Part shown: piece by piece, positions 10,166 to 20,612 of the stretch | How positions within the stretch are numbered: the first letter of the stretch is position 1 | Layout: each line of letters opens with the position of its first letter | DNA from: Enterocytospora artemiae | Taxonomy: Eukaryota > Microsporidia | DNA: 64,000 nucleotides | NCBI GenBank assembly: GCA_038659295.1 | Contig: JASNGC010000001.1 | Location: 730,580 to 794,579 of the forward strand | Direction of reading: 5' to 3' | Position numbers and translations under genes: made by a program | Notes under the pieces: generated by a model | The model's database searches: none | What the model was told of the DNA's origin: nothing | What the model saw: only the letters and a program-made list of their open reading frames with translations

Positions 10166-11491
10166 ATGAATTCGAAGAATCCAGAATTAGAAAGCCATTC
10201 ATCAGCCAAGTTCAGCAAAGGTCCAAAAGATATTATATACTTTGCATTTTACATCTTCTTAGGATTATTCGTATTCTACAGATACAAGGACTCTGATTTG
10301 CTAAATTTTTTCAAAAATGAAAATCCTAAAATACTTTCAACAATATTTGGAATCGCTATGGGATCGTTATTCATAGGTATTACTACAATTTTGTTGTTCT
10401 ACAGATTTATGCCTTCTTTTTTTATTCATCTTGCATGCTGGCTAAACATCGCATCTCTTTTCATTGTGGCAATTTGGACGGCAGCTACCAGCATATTAAT
10501 GGCCATGGTCTTTGCTGTTATTGGATGTGTGTGTCTATATAAGTATCTCCGCACGCCTGTATATGTATTCGCCAGTTGCTCTAAAATCTTAAAAGGATCG
10601 GCCTCCTTACTTCTATACAACATTATATCGATTTCCGGCATGGAGTTGCTTAATATTATGATGATAATTCCCCCTGCACTTGCCCTACACTTTGATTTTA
10701 TTCGTTTTGATTTGGAACACATTTCAAAGAATAACGTGGAATTCAAAGATTTTTTTTCCATGGCCCCCGCCATCTTATTCTTCTTCTGGTCACTATTCCT
10801 GGGAATTTATATACTTAGAATGTTCTGTTCTTCATTGATGGTCAGCCAGGTCAGAACCAAAGGCTCTCCTTCTAATTCATTTGCATTCTTTAACACTTTA
10901 AGATCCATTGGATCTCTCTGTTTTGCTAGTCTTCTAATTGCTATTGTCGAAACAATGTCTTACCTAGTAAGGATCTATGAAGAGGAGAAGGAAGAGAAAA
11001 AAAGGCGAGAGGGCAACAAAGGTGTAAATATAATAATGGTTATCATTTTCTTTGTCTTGAAGCTTCTTCTTGCCATCATTGCCTCTATAGTTGAAAAATT
11101 CAATAGTTTGATTATTCCATACATAGCCTGCACGAATTGTTCGTTTAAACAAGCACTTGCAGAGTCCTCTCAGATTTATATACACCACGTTGATATGGTC
11201 AATTCACTTGGTTTAATTCAAATGGCTGCGTACTCACTAATTTTCTTATTTTTCTTTGTTAATGGATTTATTTTGTCACATTTGAAAGGAGTACAATTCA
11301 TTGGTTCTGTTACCACAACTTCACTGGCATTACCATTTTTACTTTCTTTGATCATGTTCCTGCACATTTTAAGCTGTATATACTCTGTATCAGTTGCAGG
11401 ACTCTACCTTTACATTATAGAACCAGATAAGTTCTTCTATGGTTCTATAGAAATGTTTAACGGTTATAATGGGTTAAATGCCAACAATTAG
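10166..11491 (+). CDS. CTL/SLC44-like membrane transporter
   Basis: Polytopic membrane protein (441 residues, roughly ten hydrophobic helices) that best fits the choline-transporter-like family (CTL/SLC44; yeast Pns1). Family-like features are GSLCFASLLIAIVETM followed by a charged loop (EEEKEEKKRRE), and FNSLIIPYIACTNCSFKQAL, which corresponds to the NxxAY...G.sF..SA block. The conserved asparagine/tyrosine of that block is not obvious, so the assignment is moderate. If right, it could supply choline or a related substrate to the choline kinase encoded at 2091. The ATG follows CCCCTT. Another, more divergent membrane family remains possible. Confidence 0.6.
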   Translation: MNSKNPELESHSSAKFSKGPKDIIYFAFYIFLGLFVFYRYKDSDLLNFFKNENPKILSTIFGIAMGSLFIGITTILLFYRFMPSFFIHLACWLNIASLFIVAIWTAATSILMAMVFAVIGCVCLYKYLRTPVYVFASCSKILKGSASLLLYNIISISGMELLNIMMIIPPALALHFDFIRFDLEHISKNNVEFKDFFSMAPAILFFFWSLFLGIYILRMFCSSLMVSQVRTKGSPSNSFAFFNTLRSIGSLCFASLLIAIVETMSYLVRIYEEEKEEKKRREGNKGVNIIMVIIFFVLKLLLAIIASIVEKFNSLIIPYIACTNCSFKQALAESSQIYIHHVDMVNSLGLIQMAAYSLIFLFFFVNGFILSHLKGVQFIGSVTTTSLALPFLLSLIMFLHILSCIYSVSVAGLYLYIIEPDKFFYGSIEMFNGYNGLNANN

Positions 11492-11818
11492 ATAAATTTG
11501 AAACTGATTTAATGAATTCTTGCATCCAAAAATTTTTGGGAAATATTAGTCATATTACTTTTTCCTTTAACATTATTTTTTAAAATTTTCATTTAATAAC
11601 AGTTGATTATGCCACCTTCTTTCTGGACTATGCAATACCTGTGGCACATATAATTTTAGTATCATATCACAAATAGGACTTTTCCCATCTAATATGATAT
11701 GGAACATGCTTTGCACAGTCTTTATATACACCGTGTTCAAATTTTATATTTGTACTAAATTAATTACCCCTTAGTTGATCCAAACTAGTAGATATCATTG
11801 ATCCAGGGGTTGAATGTG
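11492..11818. other. Intergenic between convergent genes
   Basis: Spacer between convergent genes. A CCCC at about 11766 is not followed by a usable ATG. No feature called. Confidence 0.5.
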
Positions 11819-13663
11819 CTATTTACTATTATTCAAATATGAATTGAACTTAACATTGGTATCATTTATACTTCTTAATAAACTTGTAGCAATCTCCTCC
11901 TCACTGTCGATGATATTTCCATGTATAAAAATATCGCCAGAATCATTTTCTGATGGTGACTCAACAATTTGAGATTCTAAAGTCTGTCTGTTTTCTTTCA
12001 TTTTAGTGGATTTTCTTTTTGAATTAATAATATTGCTAGCAATTTCCACTTTATCGTTGTAATTGTTCACAGTATTCTCCTCTAATTTGATGTTTTTAAC
12101 TCTTTCTTTCTTAACCTTATGAGGTATTAATACTCTTCCAATGCTATATCTGTTACATCCTATAAATTTAATAAAATCATCGAAGAATTTTTTTATAAAT
12201 TCAAATTCATTGTCCAAATGAAATAAATTTTTTTGCAATAGGATTAGATAGCTTGGCTTATAAAACATTTGCGAGGGACTGGAAATATATAACTGTTTGA
12301 TAACTCTAAGTATTCTCAACTGATCACAAAATTCATTATTGGTATGCCCATATCTTTCACAATCATCCGCAGTGTTAAATATTTTCGAGCATCCAGCTTC
12401 ACAGTTATATTCCAAACACTGAAATACTATCCGCACTTGAACTTCATCAAACAGGCTAACTTCTAATTTTTCTAGAAAATAATACAAACAAATAACGGCA
12501 TCCTTTATAGCTACCTGCTCAATTTCAGTTTTTTTAATGGTTATTGTCTTTATAATATATGCAATCAACTCTTGGTCTGGATAACCACCAGCTTCTAAAT
12601 ATCGCCTATAGTATCGGATTGCTTTCATGTTTTTACCTTCCTTAATTACTTGTGTGATCTCTTCGTTCATAAATGACATTCTTTTATAGCAAAGGACATT
12701 TAGACATTTCTCAGATTCTAATTCTACCAGGTTGATCAAATTTGTGGATTTTAATTCCTCATAAATTTGCTCGTAAACACTACTCTGATAATTAACGGGA
12801 AATGATTTTAAAGTAATAGTTGGAGTATCTTTAAAAATCACCTCTGAATCAAATTGTTTCCTTTGAACTTCGTAAAAAACTTCTGAACCAGATCTTCGAA
12901 GGATATTAATCTCTTGATTTTCTGCAAAGTATATATCCTTAAAAATATTGTCGTACAAAGTCGCTGTTTCGTAGCAGACTAATCCATTAATTAACTTGAA
13001 AAATCCAATATCAAATAGTATGTGCAAAACAATATTGTTAATAGAGGTTATTGTGGAAATAAAATCAATAATACACCTTGTGATTATACCGATCTTCGTG
13101 TAACTTTTGCGTGTGGAATTTTTATAGCTACTTTTCTCTATCAAATTATTTTTAAGGTTGCATTCATAATAAACATCTTGTGAATGCTCAACTGCATCAC
13201 CCACCGAACTTTTTGAATCTTTCCCCAGATATATTTGATTGTTTGATCCTTCAACTACTTCAATGTTGTTGGTTCTGACAAGATCAGAAAATATTGCGTT
13301 CGTTAAAAAAAACAATAACTTTTTAGTTTTATACAAATCCGGGATGTTCTCCACAGTTTGTATAACAATTTGAGCTATTTTTAACGAAGTTAGGAATGTA
13401 ATGTCATTTCTTAGGCAATAAGGTAGTTCCTTCGTCAAAAAAGACCATTTGAACAATTCGTGGGAATATTCTGGATTATTTTCCAAAATTTCTAAAAGAG
13501 CTTTCAATTTTTCTAATGAATTCGAGACTAGCCTATTATCTTGCAAGATAGTTTTCCGTAGATAAAACAGCTCATCAATTGTCCCAAACTCACTGTTGCA
13601 GTCTTGATTATCAAGATTTTCTTCACTTTCTAACTCATTGGTAGTTGCTTTCAGAATAGACAT
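11819..13663 (-). CDS. Hypothetical alpha-helical protein
   Basis: Predicted 614-residue protein of unknown function. CCCC lies three bases before the start ATG on the coding strand, which supports the start. Composition is Leu/Ile/Glu/Lys-rich with regularly spaced hydrophobics, suggesting a helical-repeat (HEAT-like) body of about 500 residues. It is followed by a low-complexity charged tail from about residue 515. A cysteine cluster (CLEYNCEAGCSKIF) is present. No signal peptide or membrane segment is seen. I do not recognise the family; large helical scaffold or transport-factor functions are possible but unsupported. Confidence 0.7.
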   Translation of the reverse strand: MSILKATTNELESEENLDNQDCNSEFGTIDELFYLRKTILQDNRLVSNSLEKLKALLEILENNPEYSHELFKWSFLTKELPYCLRNDITFLTSLKIAQIVIQTVENIPDLYKTKKLLFFLTNAIFSDLVRTNNIEVVEGSNNQIYLGKDSKSSVGDAVEHSQDVYYECNLKNNLIEKSSYKNSTRKSYTKIGIITRCIIDFISTITSINNIVLHILFDIGFFKLINGLVCYETATLYDNIFKDIYFAENQEINILRRSGSEVFYEVQRKQFDSEVIFKDTPTITLKSFPVNYQSSVYEQIYEELKSTNLINLVELESEKCLNVLCYKRMSFMNEEITQVIKEGKNMKAIRYYRRYLEAGGYPDQELIAYIIKTITIKKTEIEQVAIKDAVICLYYFLEKLEVSLFDEVQVRIVFQCLEYNCEAGCSKIFNTADDCERYGHTNNEFCDQLRILRVIKQLYISSPSQMFYKPSYLILLQKNLFHLDNEFEFIKKFFDDFIKFIGCNRYSIGRVLIPHKVKKERVKNIKLEENTVNNYNDKVEIASNIINSKRKSTKMKENRQTLESQIVESPSENDSGDIFIHGNIIDSEEEIATSLLRSINDTNVKFNSYLNNSK

Positions 13664-14239
13664 TCTGGGGACAAAAAATATAATGCCAACATAAACTTAT
13701 CAATCTCAAATGTTTTTAATATCAATAAGTTACAAAGTAGGGAACTATTTCGAAGAAAATAGATTAATAAAAAACTCTAATGACTTGACTGTCGTTACAA
13801 AATGCTGAATCATACCTAGTTTGCTGCATTTTACGATATGATTGATGTACCCAATTTTATTACCTGATTTACACAAACTTAACGCTTCAATCAGTATATT
13901 TTTCCTATTAATTTCAGTTATTATTTTCAAATTATTATTCTAGTCCTCTTTCTCATAAGTCTGTATAGGTTAAACTATCATGGCTTTTATTCTATTTAAA
14001 ATAAATTCAATATTTTTTATATCTAACCATACCAAATAATATCAGAATTTTCATTCTGGCAATTGTATTTAAAATTTGGTGGATTTCCTAAATAGCTTCA
14101 TCAAGCCACATCAAAGTTATCAAGCAATTTACCTTGAAATTCTTTGCTATAAGATACTTATTAAATATGTAGACACATTTAGACTTTAAGATAGTAAAAA
14201 CTGTTTAATTCATAATTTTATCTTCTAAGAAACCTCCCC
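13664..14239. other. Intergenic, one doubtful ORF
   Basis: Spacer between divergent genes. An open frame on the minus strand at 13745-13930 (61 codons) starts only with TTG and has an in-frame stop just upstream, so it is not called. The CCCC before 14240 belongs to the next gene. Confidence 0.45.
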
Positions 14240-15061
14240 ATGAAAACATTTTTGAAAAATAGAGAAATTTTATTTGCAGTGGTAAAAATTCCAGGGAAAT
14301 TATTAAAGATATCTCCTATAAATATTGGGATTCGAATAGTTACTTTAATATTTTTTAGTATCTTGAGCTACTTCTCCAATCGAAAGGCTAATAAGATTGT
14401 TTCTCAACTTGGGGTGATTTCAAATCCCTCTAATTTAAAATCAAATGGAAGCAATTCTTCTCTGGATGATGGAGATCCAAGTGGTATTAATACATTCCAT
14501 TATCTAGAGAAGCCGGATCTTTCTTTGTTTCAAGTAGAATACATTCGATCACTGCCAAAATCTACAAAGGGCTGGCTAGTAATAACTGACATTGTCAATT
14601 CAACAGCACTATACTATGCAGATCCATTTACAATGAAATACCACATTGATATTCATGATTCAATTGTTAAAATTTGTGCATGGAAATTCTCCGGCCAAAT
14701 AATTAATAATGAAGGAGATAGTTGGGAAATAATTTTTGAAAAGTGTGAAGATGCTATAGGATTCGCAGCAGCCTTTTATAAAGAAATAGCAGCATCAAAG
14801 ATTTTTTTTAAGGTAAGAATGGGAATTGAAAAAGGACAGTTCCATGTTAGGAAATATATAGGATTTAAAATATTTGCAAACCTGAAAATGGACTTGCATA
14901 GTGAAATGGGCCATATTTTAACAAACTCTGTTTATATTAAAAAGTCTTCATTGAAGGATTTAGTTACAAGCTGTAGGAAACGTCTTGAGTTTAAATCACC
15001 AAATGATTACAAAAAATTTATACACAATTTGGACCAGTTAAGTATACAGAGTTGTAAATAA
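14240..15061 (+). CDS. Membrane-anchored class III cyclase-like protein
   Basis: A 273-residue protein with an N-terminal hydrophobic segment (about residues 25-45) followed by a class III nucleotidyl-cyclase-like domain (about 110-240). The fold is indicated by WLVITDIVNSTALYY, NNEGDSWEIIFE and KVRMGIEKGQ. The two metal-binding aspartates appear present (D117 in TDIVNST, D160 in EGDSW). In contrast, a gap-free alignment of G208 to L227 with the usual GPxVNxAxR...GxIL block puts Phe at 212 and Lys at 216, where the transition-state Asn and Arg normally sit. The usual adenine-selecting Lys and Asp positions read Asn156 and Lys205. It may be an inactive or changed-specificity cyclase. CCCC directly precedes the ATG. 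Confidence 0.8.
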   Translation: MKTFLKNREILFAVVKIPGKLLKISPINIGIRIVTLIFFSILSYFSNRKANKIVSQLGVISNPSNLKSNGSNSSLDDGDPSGINTFHYLEKPDLSLFQVEYIRSLPKSTKGWLVITDIVNSTALYYADPFTMKYHIDIHDSIVKICAWKFSGQIINNEGDSWEIIFEKCEDAIGFAAAFYKEIAASKIFFKVRMGIEKGQFHVRKYIGFKIFANLKMDLHSEMGHILTNSVYIKKSSLKDLVTSCRKRLEFKSPNDYKKFIHNLDQLSIQSCK

Positions 15062-15490
15062 ATTTGTTTAATTTAAAAAGTTAAGATGTGGCCAATTAGT
15101 TTGTTTATAAGTAGTGTATAGAACAAAATCTAAGAGTCTGTATCCATATCAAACTAGCAATTCTTAACATAATGATTGGACACCATATTATTCTATTAAA
15201 TATGATAAATTATTTTTAATTTGAAGGTATTGATCTAAAAACTCAAATAACAAGGCTCTATGAAATATAAAGTTTATCTACAAAATTTAATCGGGTATTT
15301 AGGAACTTATGATAAGAGTTCTATGCATTAGTACTGGTGAACTTTTAATCATAAGGATACTAAATCTATATATGATAGGAATTAATTATCGATACCCTAT
15401 AGATTCGTAATTAGGATGTCTGCTTTTTGGTACCAGAATAACACAACCAATTATATTATGCGCATTTATTGAAATTTAATACAACCAATA
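15062..15490. other. Intergenic between convergent genes
   Basis: AT-rich spacer. No ORF, RNA gene or repeat was recognised. Confidence 0.5.
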
Positions 15491-16399
15491 TTAATTAATC
15501 ATTTGTGGCGCATAAATCTGAAAAATCCCAACTAGTGCCTTCATTTGAATAGATTCAGAACATCCTTGGGATAGTCTACACTCAATGGATGCCATAAGCT
15601 TTAGAATAGTCATTTTATTCTTCAAGCTCGATTTAGCCACAAAATCAGTCAATTCACATATTAGGGCTCCACATTCTATCTCTGATATGGCTATTTTAGT
15701 CAAACACTTATCTAATGGCTCGGAAATTAGACAGTCATATATGTCCTTCACAGTTTTATGGTCTGTAATTGCCAGAAATTCCTCAATAGTACTCTTGGAA
15801 ATTATTCCGTGTGATGCTTTGATTCCCTGAATATCATTGATTATTTTTCTCATATCTCCATCACTTCTGCTATTTAATGTTTCAATGCTATGCTCATCAA
15901 ACAAAATTCCCTCCTTTAAACAAACCTCTTTAATTCTATTTATATTATTTACTGGGGAAAATCTAAATTTGGTGCAGCGAGATAGAATAGGATCGATAAT
16001 TTTCTTGGCAAAATTACAAATTAAACAAAATCGAGTATTTCTAAAATCTTCCATAATTCTTCTTAGTGCACCTTGCGCATCTTTACTCATACTGTCTGCC
16101 TCATCCAAAATAACTACTTTCAGTTTATCAGAGTATGTCGATGCAAATTGTTTAATTTGTTCTCTAACAACATTAATTCCCCTCTCATCACTTGCATTTA
16201 ATTCTAAAATATTCATCTGAGTATGAGTTGCCAAAAGCGCTCTTATAGAAGTAGTTTTGCCAGTTCCTGGTGGTCCATAAAATAGCATATTTGGTAAATT
16301 ATTCAAGTCGAACGAAAGTAGACACTTTATAATTTCCTCATTTCCCAAAACATCGTTAAGACATTTTGGACGATACTTTTCAGTGAATGGGAGTGACAT
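15491..16399 (-). CDS. Replication factor C small subunit (Rfc3-like)
   Basis: AAA+ clamp-loader subunit that helps load PCNA at primer-template junctions. The 302-residue protein has the RFC box start (FTEKYRPKCLNDVLG), Walker A GPPGTGKT at 42-49, Walker B with DEAD at 99-102, sensor 1 CNFAKKIIDP, and the SRC arginine-finger motif at 140-142. The CNFAKKIIDPILSRCTKFRFSPV region is closest in style to yeast Rfc3/human RFC5, but which of the small subunits it is remains an inference. The longer frame from 16462 lacks a suitable start. The ATG at 16399 is chosen because CCC lies six bases upstream. Confidence 0.92.
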   Translation of the reverse strand: MSLPFTEKYRPKCLNDVLGNEEIIKCLLSFDLNNLPNMLFYGPPGTGKTTSIRALLATHTQMNILELNASDERGINVVREQIKQFASTYSDKLKVVILDEADSMSKDAQGALRRIMEDFRNTRFCLICNFAKKIIDPILSRCTKFRFSPVNNINRIKEVCLKEGILFDEHSIETLNSRSDGDMRKIINDIQGIKASHGIISKSTIEEFLAITDHKTVKDIYDCLISEPLDKCLTKIAISEIECGALICELTDFVAKSSLKNKMTILKLMASIECRLSQGCSESIQMKALVGIFQIYAPQMIN

Positions 16400-16717
16400 T
16401 GAACGGGTGAAAAGTAATTTTTTAAGTTTGTGGATCAAAAAAGATATCTTTATCTGGAACAAAAGAACAAAAAATATATGATCATAAACAATAAAAATGA
16501 GTAAATTATACTATACGGCTTATAGAGTTCTACCACTATATGGCATTCAAGTACCTTTATATTATAAGTCTTGTGTTGCAGATTTCTTACTTTTTATGCA
16601 TGCTGTTTTGTGTTGTTGTATCCAGACTCATTCCAAAACATATCTGTAACAATAGTATCATTGATGCAATATAATGAAACAAATTGTCAAATATATTTCT
16701 CACATCCATTATTTCCC
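16400..16717. other. Divergent intergenic region
   Basis: Contains promoters for the RFC gene (minus) and the Spa2-like gene (plus). An open frame continues upstream of 16718, but no CCC-marked start lies within it. Confidence 0.45.
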
Positions 16718-18022
16718 ATGTCTAACAATAACTCAATAAGGTTTACTTTACAAGAGTTCATTTCAGATGATATCGATAATTTAAAGATATCCGTAAGGCA
16801 AAAAGAAGCTGTTGAAAGGTTGATGAGGCTACCGGAATCAAAGTATATGGAGCTATGTCATGATATCATAAATGAAATTAATCGAAGAAAACAGCTGAAG
16901 TTTTCAGATGATGGAATAATGTTCGAAAAACTAAAAAAACTATCTTTAGAGAAATTTAAGAACCTCGTAATCGATGTTTTGTTAGTATTTAACTCTAAAT
17001 ATACATTCCCCAAAGCACCGAATACTTCAATATGCTATACAAGTTCTAACACATCAAATAATCACCCGGCTATGGAAAATCAAACAGGTTTAGGATATCC
17101 ACATTACTTAACACAATATCCTAATCTTCTCACATTACCTACTCCGTCAGGCATAACTGATAACTCATTACCAATAAGCAGCACAGTTTCAAGCCTTGAC
17201 TCACTGTCAAGAAATGAGTCATTTCAATCTAAAATATCTAATTGTACCTTTATTAACAAAATGAAAGAATTTGTTAAATATGTTGAGGCAAATGAAACTG
17301 TAGACAAAGAAATTATAGGTCTTATTAAGAAGAGCATAGAAGTGGAGCTTAGAGAGGGAGCAGATATACTATTTCACTGTCTAGCATATCCAAATGTCTT
17401 TTTAGAACGTTGTGAACAATCAAAAATTCCCGCGGAATTACTTCAGTTTTATAAAACTAATATTTACAATTTACTAAACCAGAAGATGAATAGAAGAACA
17501 AAAGGCCAGTTATTAAAGGAAGAAATCATAAATATATTCAGATTGGCAATTGGAGAAGTATATTTGCCTGCAAAGAATGTAATGTTGTTTGTAGAAGAGA
17601 TAGATGGGGTAACAGAAATATTGAAAGAGATCAAGCTGAAGCTGGATGATAATAACCGTATTAAGAATAATGAGGAGTTAATACAAGGGAAAAATAGTGA
17701 TGAGTTAATTTCAGAAAAGAGTGAAAAGCTCCAATATAATGATAATGAAGTAGGCTTAATAAGAAAAGAGAAAAGCAAAGACAATTCCAGTGTATCTGTA
17801 GACTTGGAGCAAATGTACACAAAAATAATACCAATTGTTGATAAAATCCTCAAAAAATGTGATGAATACAATCATATTTCTGAAGAACATGTTAACACAC
17901 TGAAAATTCATAGGTTTTTAATTGATGGATTGTGTAGCATGCCGACCATTAATGAATCCTATCAACTAATTGTAGATGTTGCAGTTGATTTACACAATAT
18001 TGCACATGATACTCGATTGTGA
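16718..18022 (+). CDS. Spa2-homology-domain protein
   Basis: A 434-residue protein with an N-terminal Spa2-homology/GIT-type repeat. Residues 27-58 (RQKEAVERLMRLPESKY followed by MELCHDIINEINRR) match the R..A...L..L....F..L..D...E..RR pattern, and a weaker second repeat (FEKLKKLSLEKFKNLVIDVL) follows. In fungi such proteins (Spa2, Sph1) scaffold polarity, MAP-kinase and formin factors at growth sites. The middle is low complexity, and the C-terminal half is helical and charged with no domain I recognise. CCC directly abuts the ATG at 16718, so the upstream open extension from 16571 is treated as untranslated. The role in a parasite without hyphal growth is unknown. Confidence 0.72.
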   Translation: MSNNNSIRFTLQEFISDDIDNLKISVRQKEAVERLMRLPESKYMELCHDIINEINRRKQLKFSDDGIMFEKLKKLSLEKFKNLVIDVLLVFNSKYTFPKAPNTSICYTSSNTSNNHPAMENQTGLGYPHYLTQYPNLLTLPTPSGITDNSLPISSTVSSLDSLSRNESFQSKISNCTFINKMKEFVKYVEANETVDKEIIGLIKKSIEVELREGADILFHCLAYPNVFLERCEQSKIPAELLQFYKTNIYNLLNQKMNRRTKGQLLKEEIINIFRLAIGEVYLPAKNVMLFVEEIDGVTEILKEIKLKLDDNNRIKNNEELIQGKNSDELISEKSEKLQYNDNEVGLIRKEKSKDNSSVSVDLEQMYTKIIPIVDKILKKCDEYNHISEEHVNTLKIHRFLIDGLCSMPTINESYQLIVDVAVDLHNIAHDTRL

Positions 18023-18697
18023 GAAATAAATACGATAATTATATTTGGAGTTTTTCAATGGAGTTATTGTAGTTAATAAACTTAAAACATTTATGTCCTG
18101 GCTTGACTACAATAACCTTTTAGAATTAATAATCTGCAATTTTTGTAGAGTCTTTACTAAGCAACAGGCAATTTCAAGAATACAAATTCATTTTATCTGG
18201 TTAATCTATCTTCGTGACATGTCCTATTATGAGAATTTCAAGAAAATAAGTTTAAATATTTAATTACTTTTATTATCTTCAAGGTGATTATTACAAGTTT
18301 TAAGCTAGGCTAACCAAGCAATTACTTTGCAGTGAGATTGTTTATGGCTTATTTTCTGCTTCTAATCTATAGATTTGACTATCAAACCAATTTTTAATAA
18401 ATTATTTTATACGAAATAACATAATTGTACAGTTTTATGGGTATTCACAATATAACTATTACCAATCGAAATAAAGGTGATGTTAAGTAAAAAACATAGT
18501 TCATTTAATGTATGGATGAAAGAATTTTCTAGTTAATCTGGTGAATAAAATTTTATTTGTTCAAACAAACAAAATATTTGAACACATATCATCTAATTCA
18601 GTCGTGTTTGTTTCGTTGTTTTGAAATGTTATTGTTTCGTTTGATAATTTTTCGAGCTTTTAATCAAATATTTTTCAAAAAAATAACCCGCAATCAA
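18023..18697. other. Intergenic, nothing supported
   Basis: A 72-codon frame at 18045-18263 starts with TTG, lacks the CCC motif and resembles nothing. The rest is AT-rich spacer upstream of the GATA factor gene. Confidence 0.5.
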
Positions 18698-20302
18698 ATG
18701 ACAGAGAAAGAAAATTTAGAAAAAACTAGCTATATGCCAACGGAGCATGTTAACCCCAGGAGATTGACACAGGCGGAAGTATGCGACTTTTCAGAGAAAT
18801 CTGTACAATCATATACTAGTCATGATAAATTAGAAAGTAATCACAGATTACACTGTGATGAAGATAATAAACAAAAAAAAATTAAAGAAGTAGGTAATGA
18901 CCATATGAGCAAGATCGAGACAAAAGAAAAGGTATTTGGCAATAGTTGCGAGAAATTTAAAGGTTTGGTTACTGAAGAAAGTCTCGGTACCTATCTAAAA
19001 GGTCAATCAAATGTTGAAGAAGAGAAATGTATTAATAATAGTCTCGAAAATGCTCAACAACAAACTAATCAAAATATGAGTAATCTCAGTAAAAATATAG
19101 AGATTATAGAAAAAACCCTTCAAACAGAACAAAACTGCACTATCGAAAAAATAACTGATTCTGACAAACAAACTTTTGTTGAATCTCAGCTGTCCAACAG
19201 ACCTCCTCATAATATGGATAATATTTCTGAGGTAGGTGGCATACATTGCAACTTTAATAATACATCAAAACCAAGAACATCTTCCCTAGAGAAAAATACA
19301 TTTACGACGGTAAATCCCTTTTATCTTGAAGAGGGAAGTAATGTAAATCATTCTTTAGAAGTTTCATCATATGAAGTTGATGCGAGATATGATAATATTC
19401 AGGGCTACAATGGCTTACCAAATGCATTCTCAAAGCAGAACCATTCACAATATCCTATGGCAAACGGGTATGGGAGTATGGATCCTCAATACAATGAAGG
19501 TCAATTACATCAAATATCTTATGACCAAGATCAATATTACTTATATGGAAATATGCAACAGCCAAAAGTGCCAAGGGAGCTGAAACGTAAAGCAAAGCAA
19601 CGGATTTGCTCAAATTGCTCAACAACAAGTACGCCTTCATGGAGAAGAGGGACAAATGGGAAAGTTTTACTTTGTAACGCCTGTGGGTTGTATCTAAAAT
19701 TACACGGCAGATCCAGACCCTTTTCAATTACATCCGAGGGAAAAACTAAAGCTTTGAAAGGGACTTTTGACAAATCAACATGCATTGTCTGTAACACCGT
19801 CACACCTGTTAATAAATTAAGTAATGCCCCAAGTGGATCAACCTGTATTAGTTGTATGAACTACTATTCAAATGAAGTTGTTGGGTCTGATCCAAGATTT
19901 GCATATTCTTCTCAAGAATACTCTCAAAATGAGTATCCGCATCCTGATCAATATTACCCACATCCTGATTACTATAGCCAATATGAATATTCACAAGGTG
20001 AACAGTACTCTTCATATTATTCCTCTCAATCGATTCAGAATGGCGCAAACTATGGCTATTATCCATATGAAAATTCATACGAAATGCAATCTATGAATTC
20101 CAATGGTGGTATGCCAAACCAATACTATGGCTATCCTCCCGAATCTTATGTCCAAAATGACGAATATTACAACTATTACAATCAACATGGTTCAGAGTAC
20201 AATCTACAGCATCCTCCTGAAGGCAACAATTCTTCTCAAATGCAAGAACAAGATATTGAAGAAATCAAGAGGATGGAAAAACGTTCTGAACGTGAACTTT
20301 AA
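18698..20302 (+). CDS. GATA-type zinc-finger transcription factor
   Basis: Probable nuclear DNA-binding regulator that recognises GATA-containing sites. The 534-residue protein has one GATA finger: C304-X2-C307-X18-C326-X2-C329, with [18 protein letters not shown] between and at the second pair, followed by the basic KLHGRSRP tail. About 40 residues on there is another cysteine set (CIVCN and CISCMNYY), possibly a second, degenerate zinc site. The N-terminal 300 residues are polar and low complexity. The C-terminal 120 residues are strikingly rich in Tyr, Gln, Ser and Pro, like a disordered activation or condensation domain. CCC lies eight bases upstream of the chosen ATG; the longer frame from 18557 lacks such a motif. 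Confidence 0.88.
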   Translation: MTEKENLEKTSYMPTEHVNPRRLTQAEVCDFSEKSVQSYTSHDKLESNHRLHCDEDNKQKKIKEVGNDHMSKIETKEKVFGNSCEKFKGLVTEESLGTYLKGQSNVEEEKCINNSLENAQQQTNQNMSNLSKNIEIIEKTLQTEQNCTIEKITDSDKQTFVESQLSNRPPHNMDNISEVGGIHCNFNNTSKPRTSSLEKNTFTTVNPFYLEEGSNVNHSLEVSSYEVDARYDNIQGYNGLPNAFSKQNHSQYPMANGYGSMDPQYNEGQLHQISYDQDQYYLYGNMQQPKVPRELKRKAKQRICSNCSTTSTPSWRRGTNGKVLLCNACGLYLKLHGRSRPFSITSEGKTKALKGTFDKSTCIVCNTVTPVNKLSNAPSGSTCISCMNYYSNEVVGSDPRFAYSSQEYSQNEYPHPDQYYPHPDYYSQYEYSQGEQYSSYYSSQSIQNGANYGYYPYENSYEMQSMNSNGGMPNQYYGYPPESYVQNDEYYNYYNQHGSEYNLQHPPEGNNSSQMQEQDIEEIKRMEKRSEREL

Positions 20303-20462
20303 TTATTTTAATAAATAATATGCCTTAATGATTCTTTAGGTAGAATAGAACCGACTTACTATTACAAATATTCACTTCTAACCAACTACATGAACTGAAT
20401 TTGTAGCCTTCATCTTTCAGGGCCAGACACGACCCTTTAAAATTTTGAAATCTTTTACCCAA

Positions 20463-20612
20463 ATGGCTCAAAAACCACTAAAAAAAGTAAAAGTTCTTGA
20501 AAAAGTAACCAAGTATAGAAAGATTCTGGCAAAGAAGAAAGATAACCGTTCAGTGCTAACTAAGCAAATAAATAAAGCCATAATAGAAAAATTTACAAAG
20601 GATCATTTATAG
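20463..20612 (+). CDS. Small basic protein, UPF0390/DUF2462-like
   Basis: A 49-residue ORF with CCC two bases before the ATG. It begins MAQKPLKKVKV and ends with LTKQINKAIIEKFTKDHL. The MAQ start, lysine-rich middle and (L)TK-IN-K-IE C-terminal helix resemble UPF0390/DUF2462 proteins, small nucleolar/60S-associated basic proteins, though it is much shorter than most. It could alternatively be an unrelated basic peptide. It is co-directional with, and 160 bp downstream of, the GATA factor gene. Confidence 0.65.
   Translation: MAQKPLKKVKVLEKVTKYRKILAKKKDNRSVLTKQINKAIIEKFTKDHL

Noticed and set aside
13745..13930. 61-codon minus-strand ORF
   Set aside because: Only a TTG start, an in-frame stop just upstream, and no CCC motif. 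A second exon could not be supported because no matching splice donor was found.
18045..18263. 72-codon plus-strand ORF after the Spa2-like gene
   Set aside because: TTG start, no motif, no similarity.
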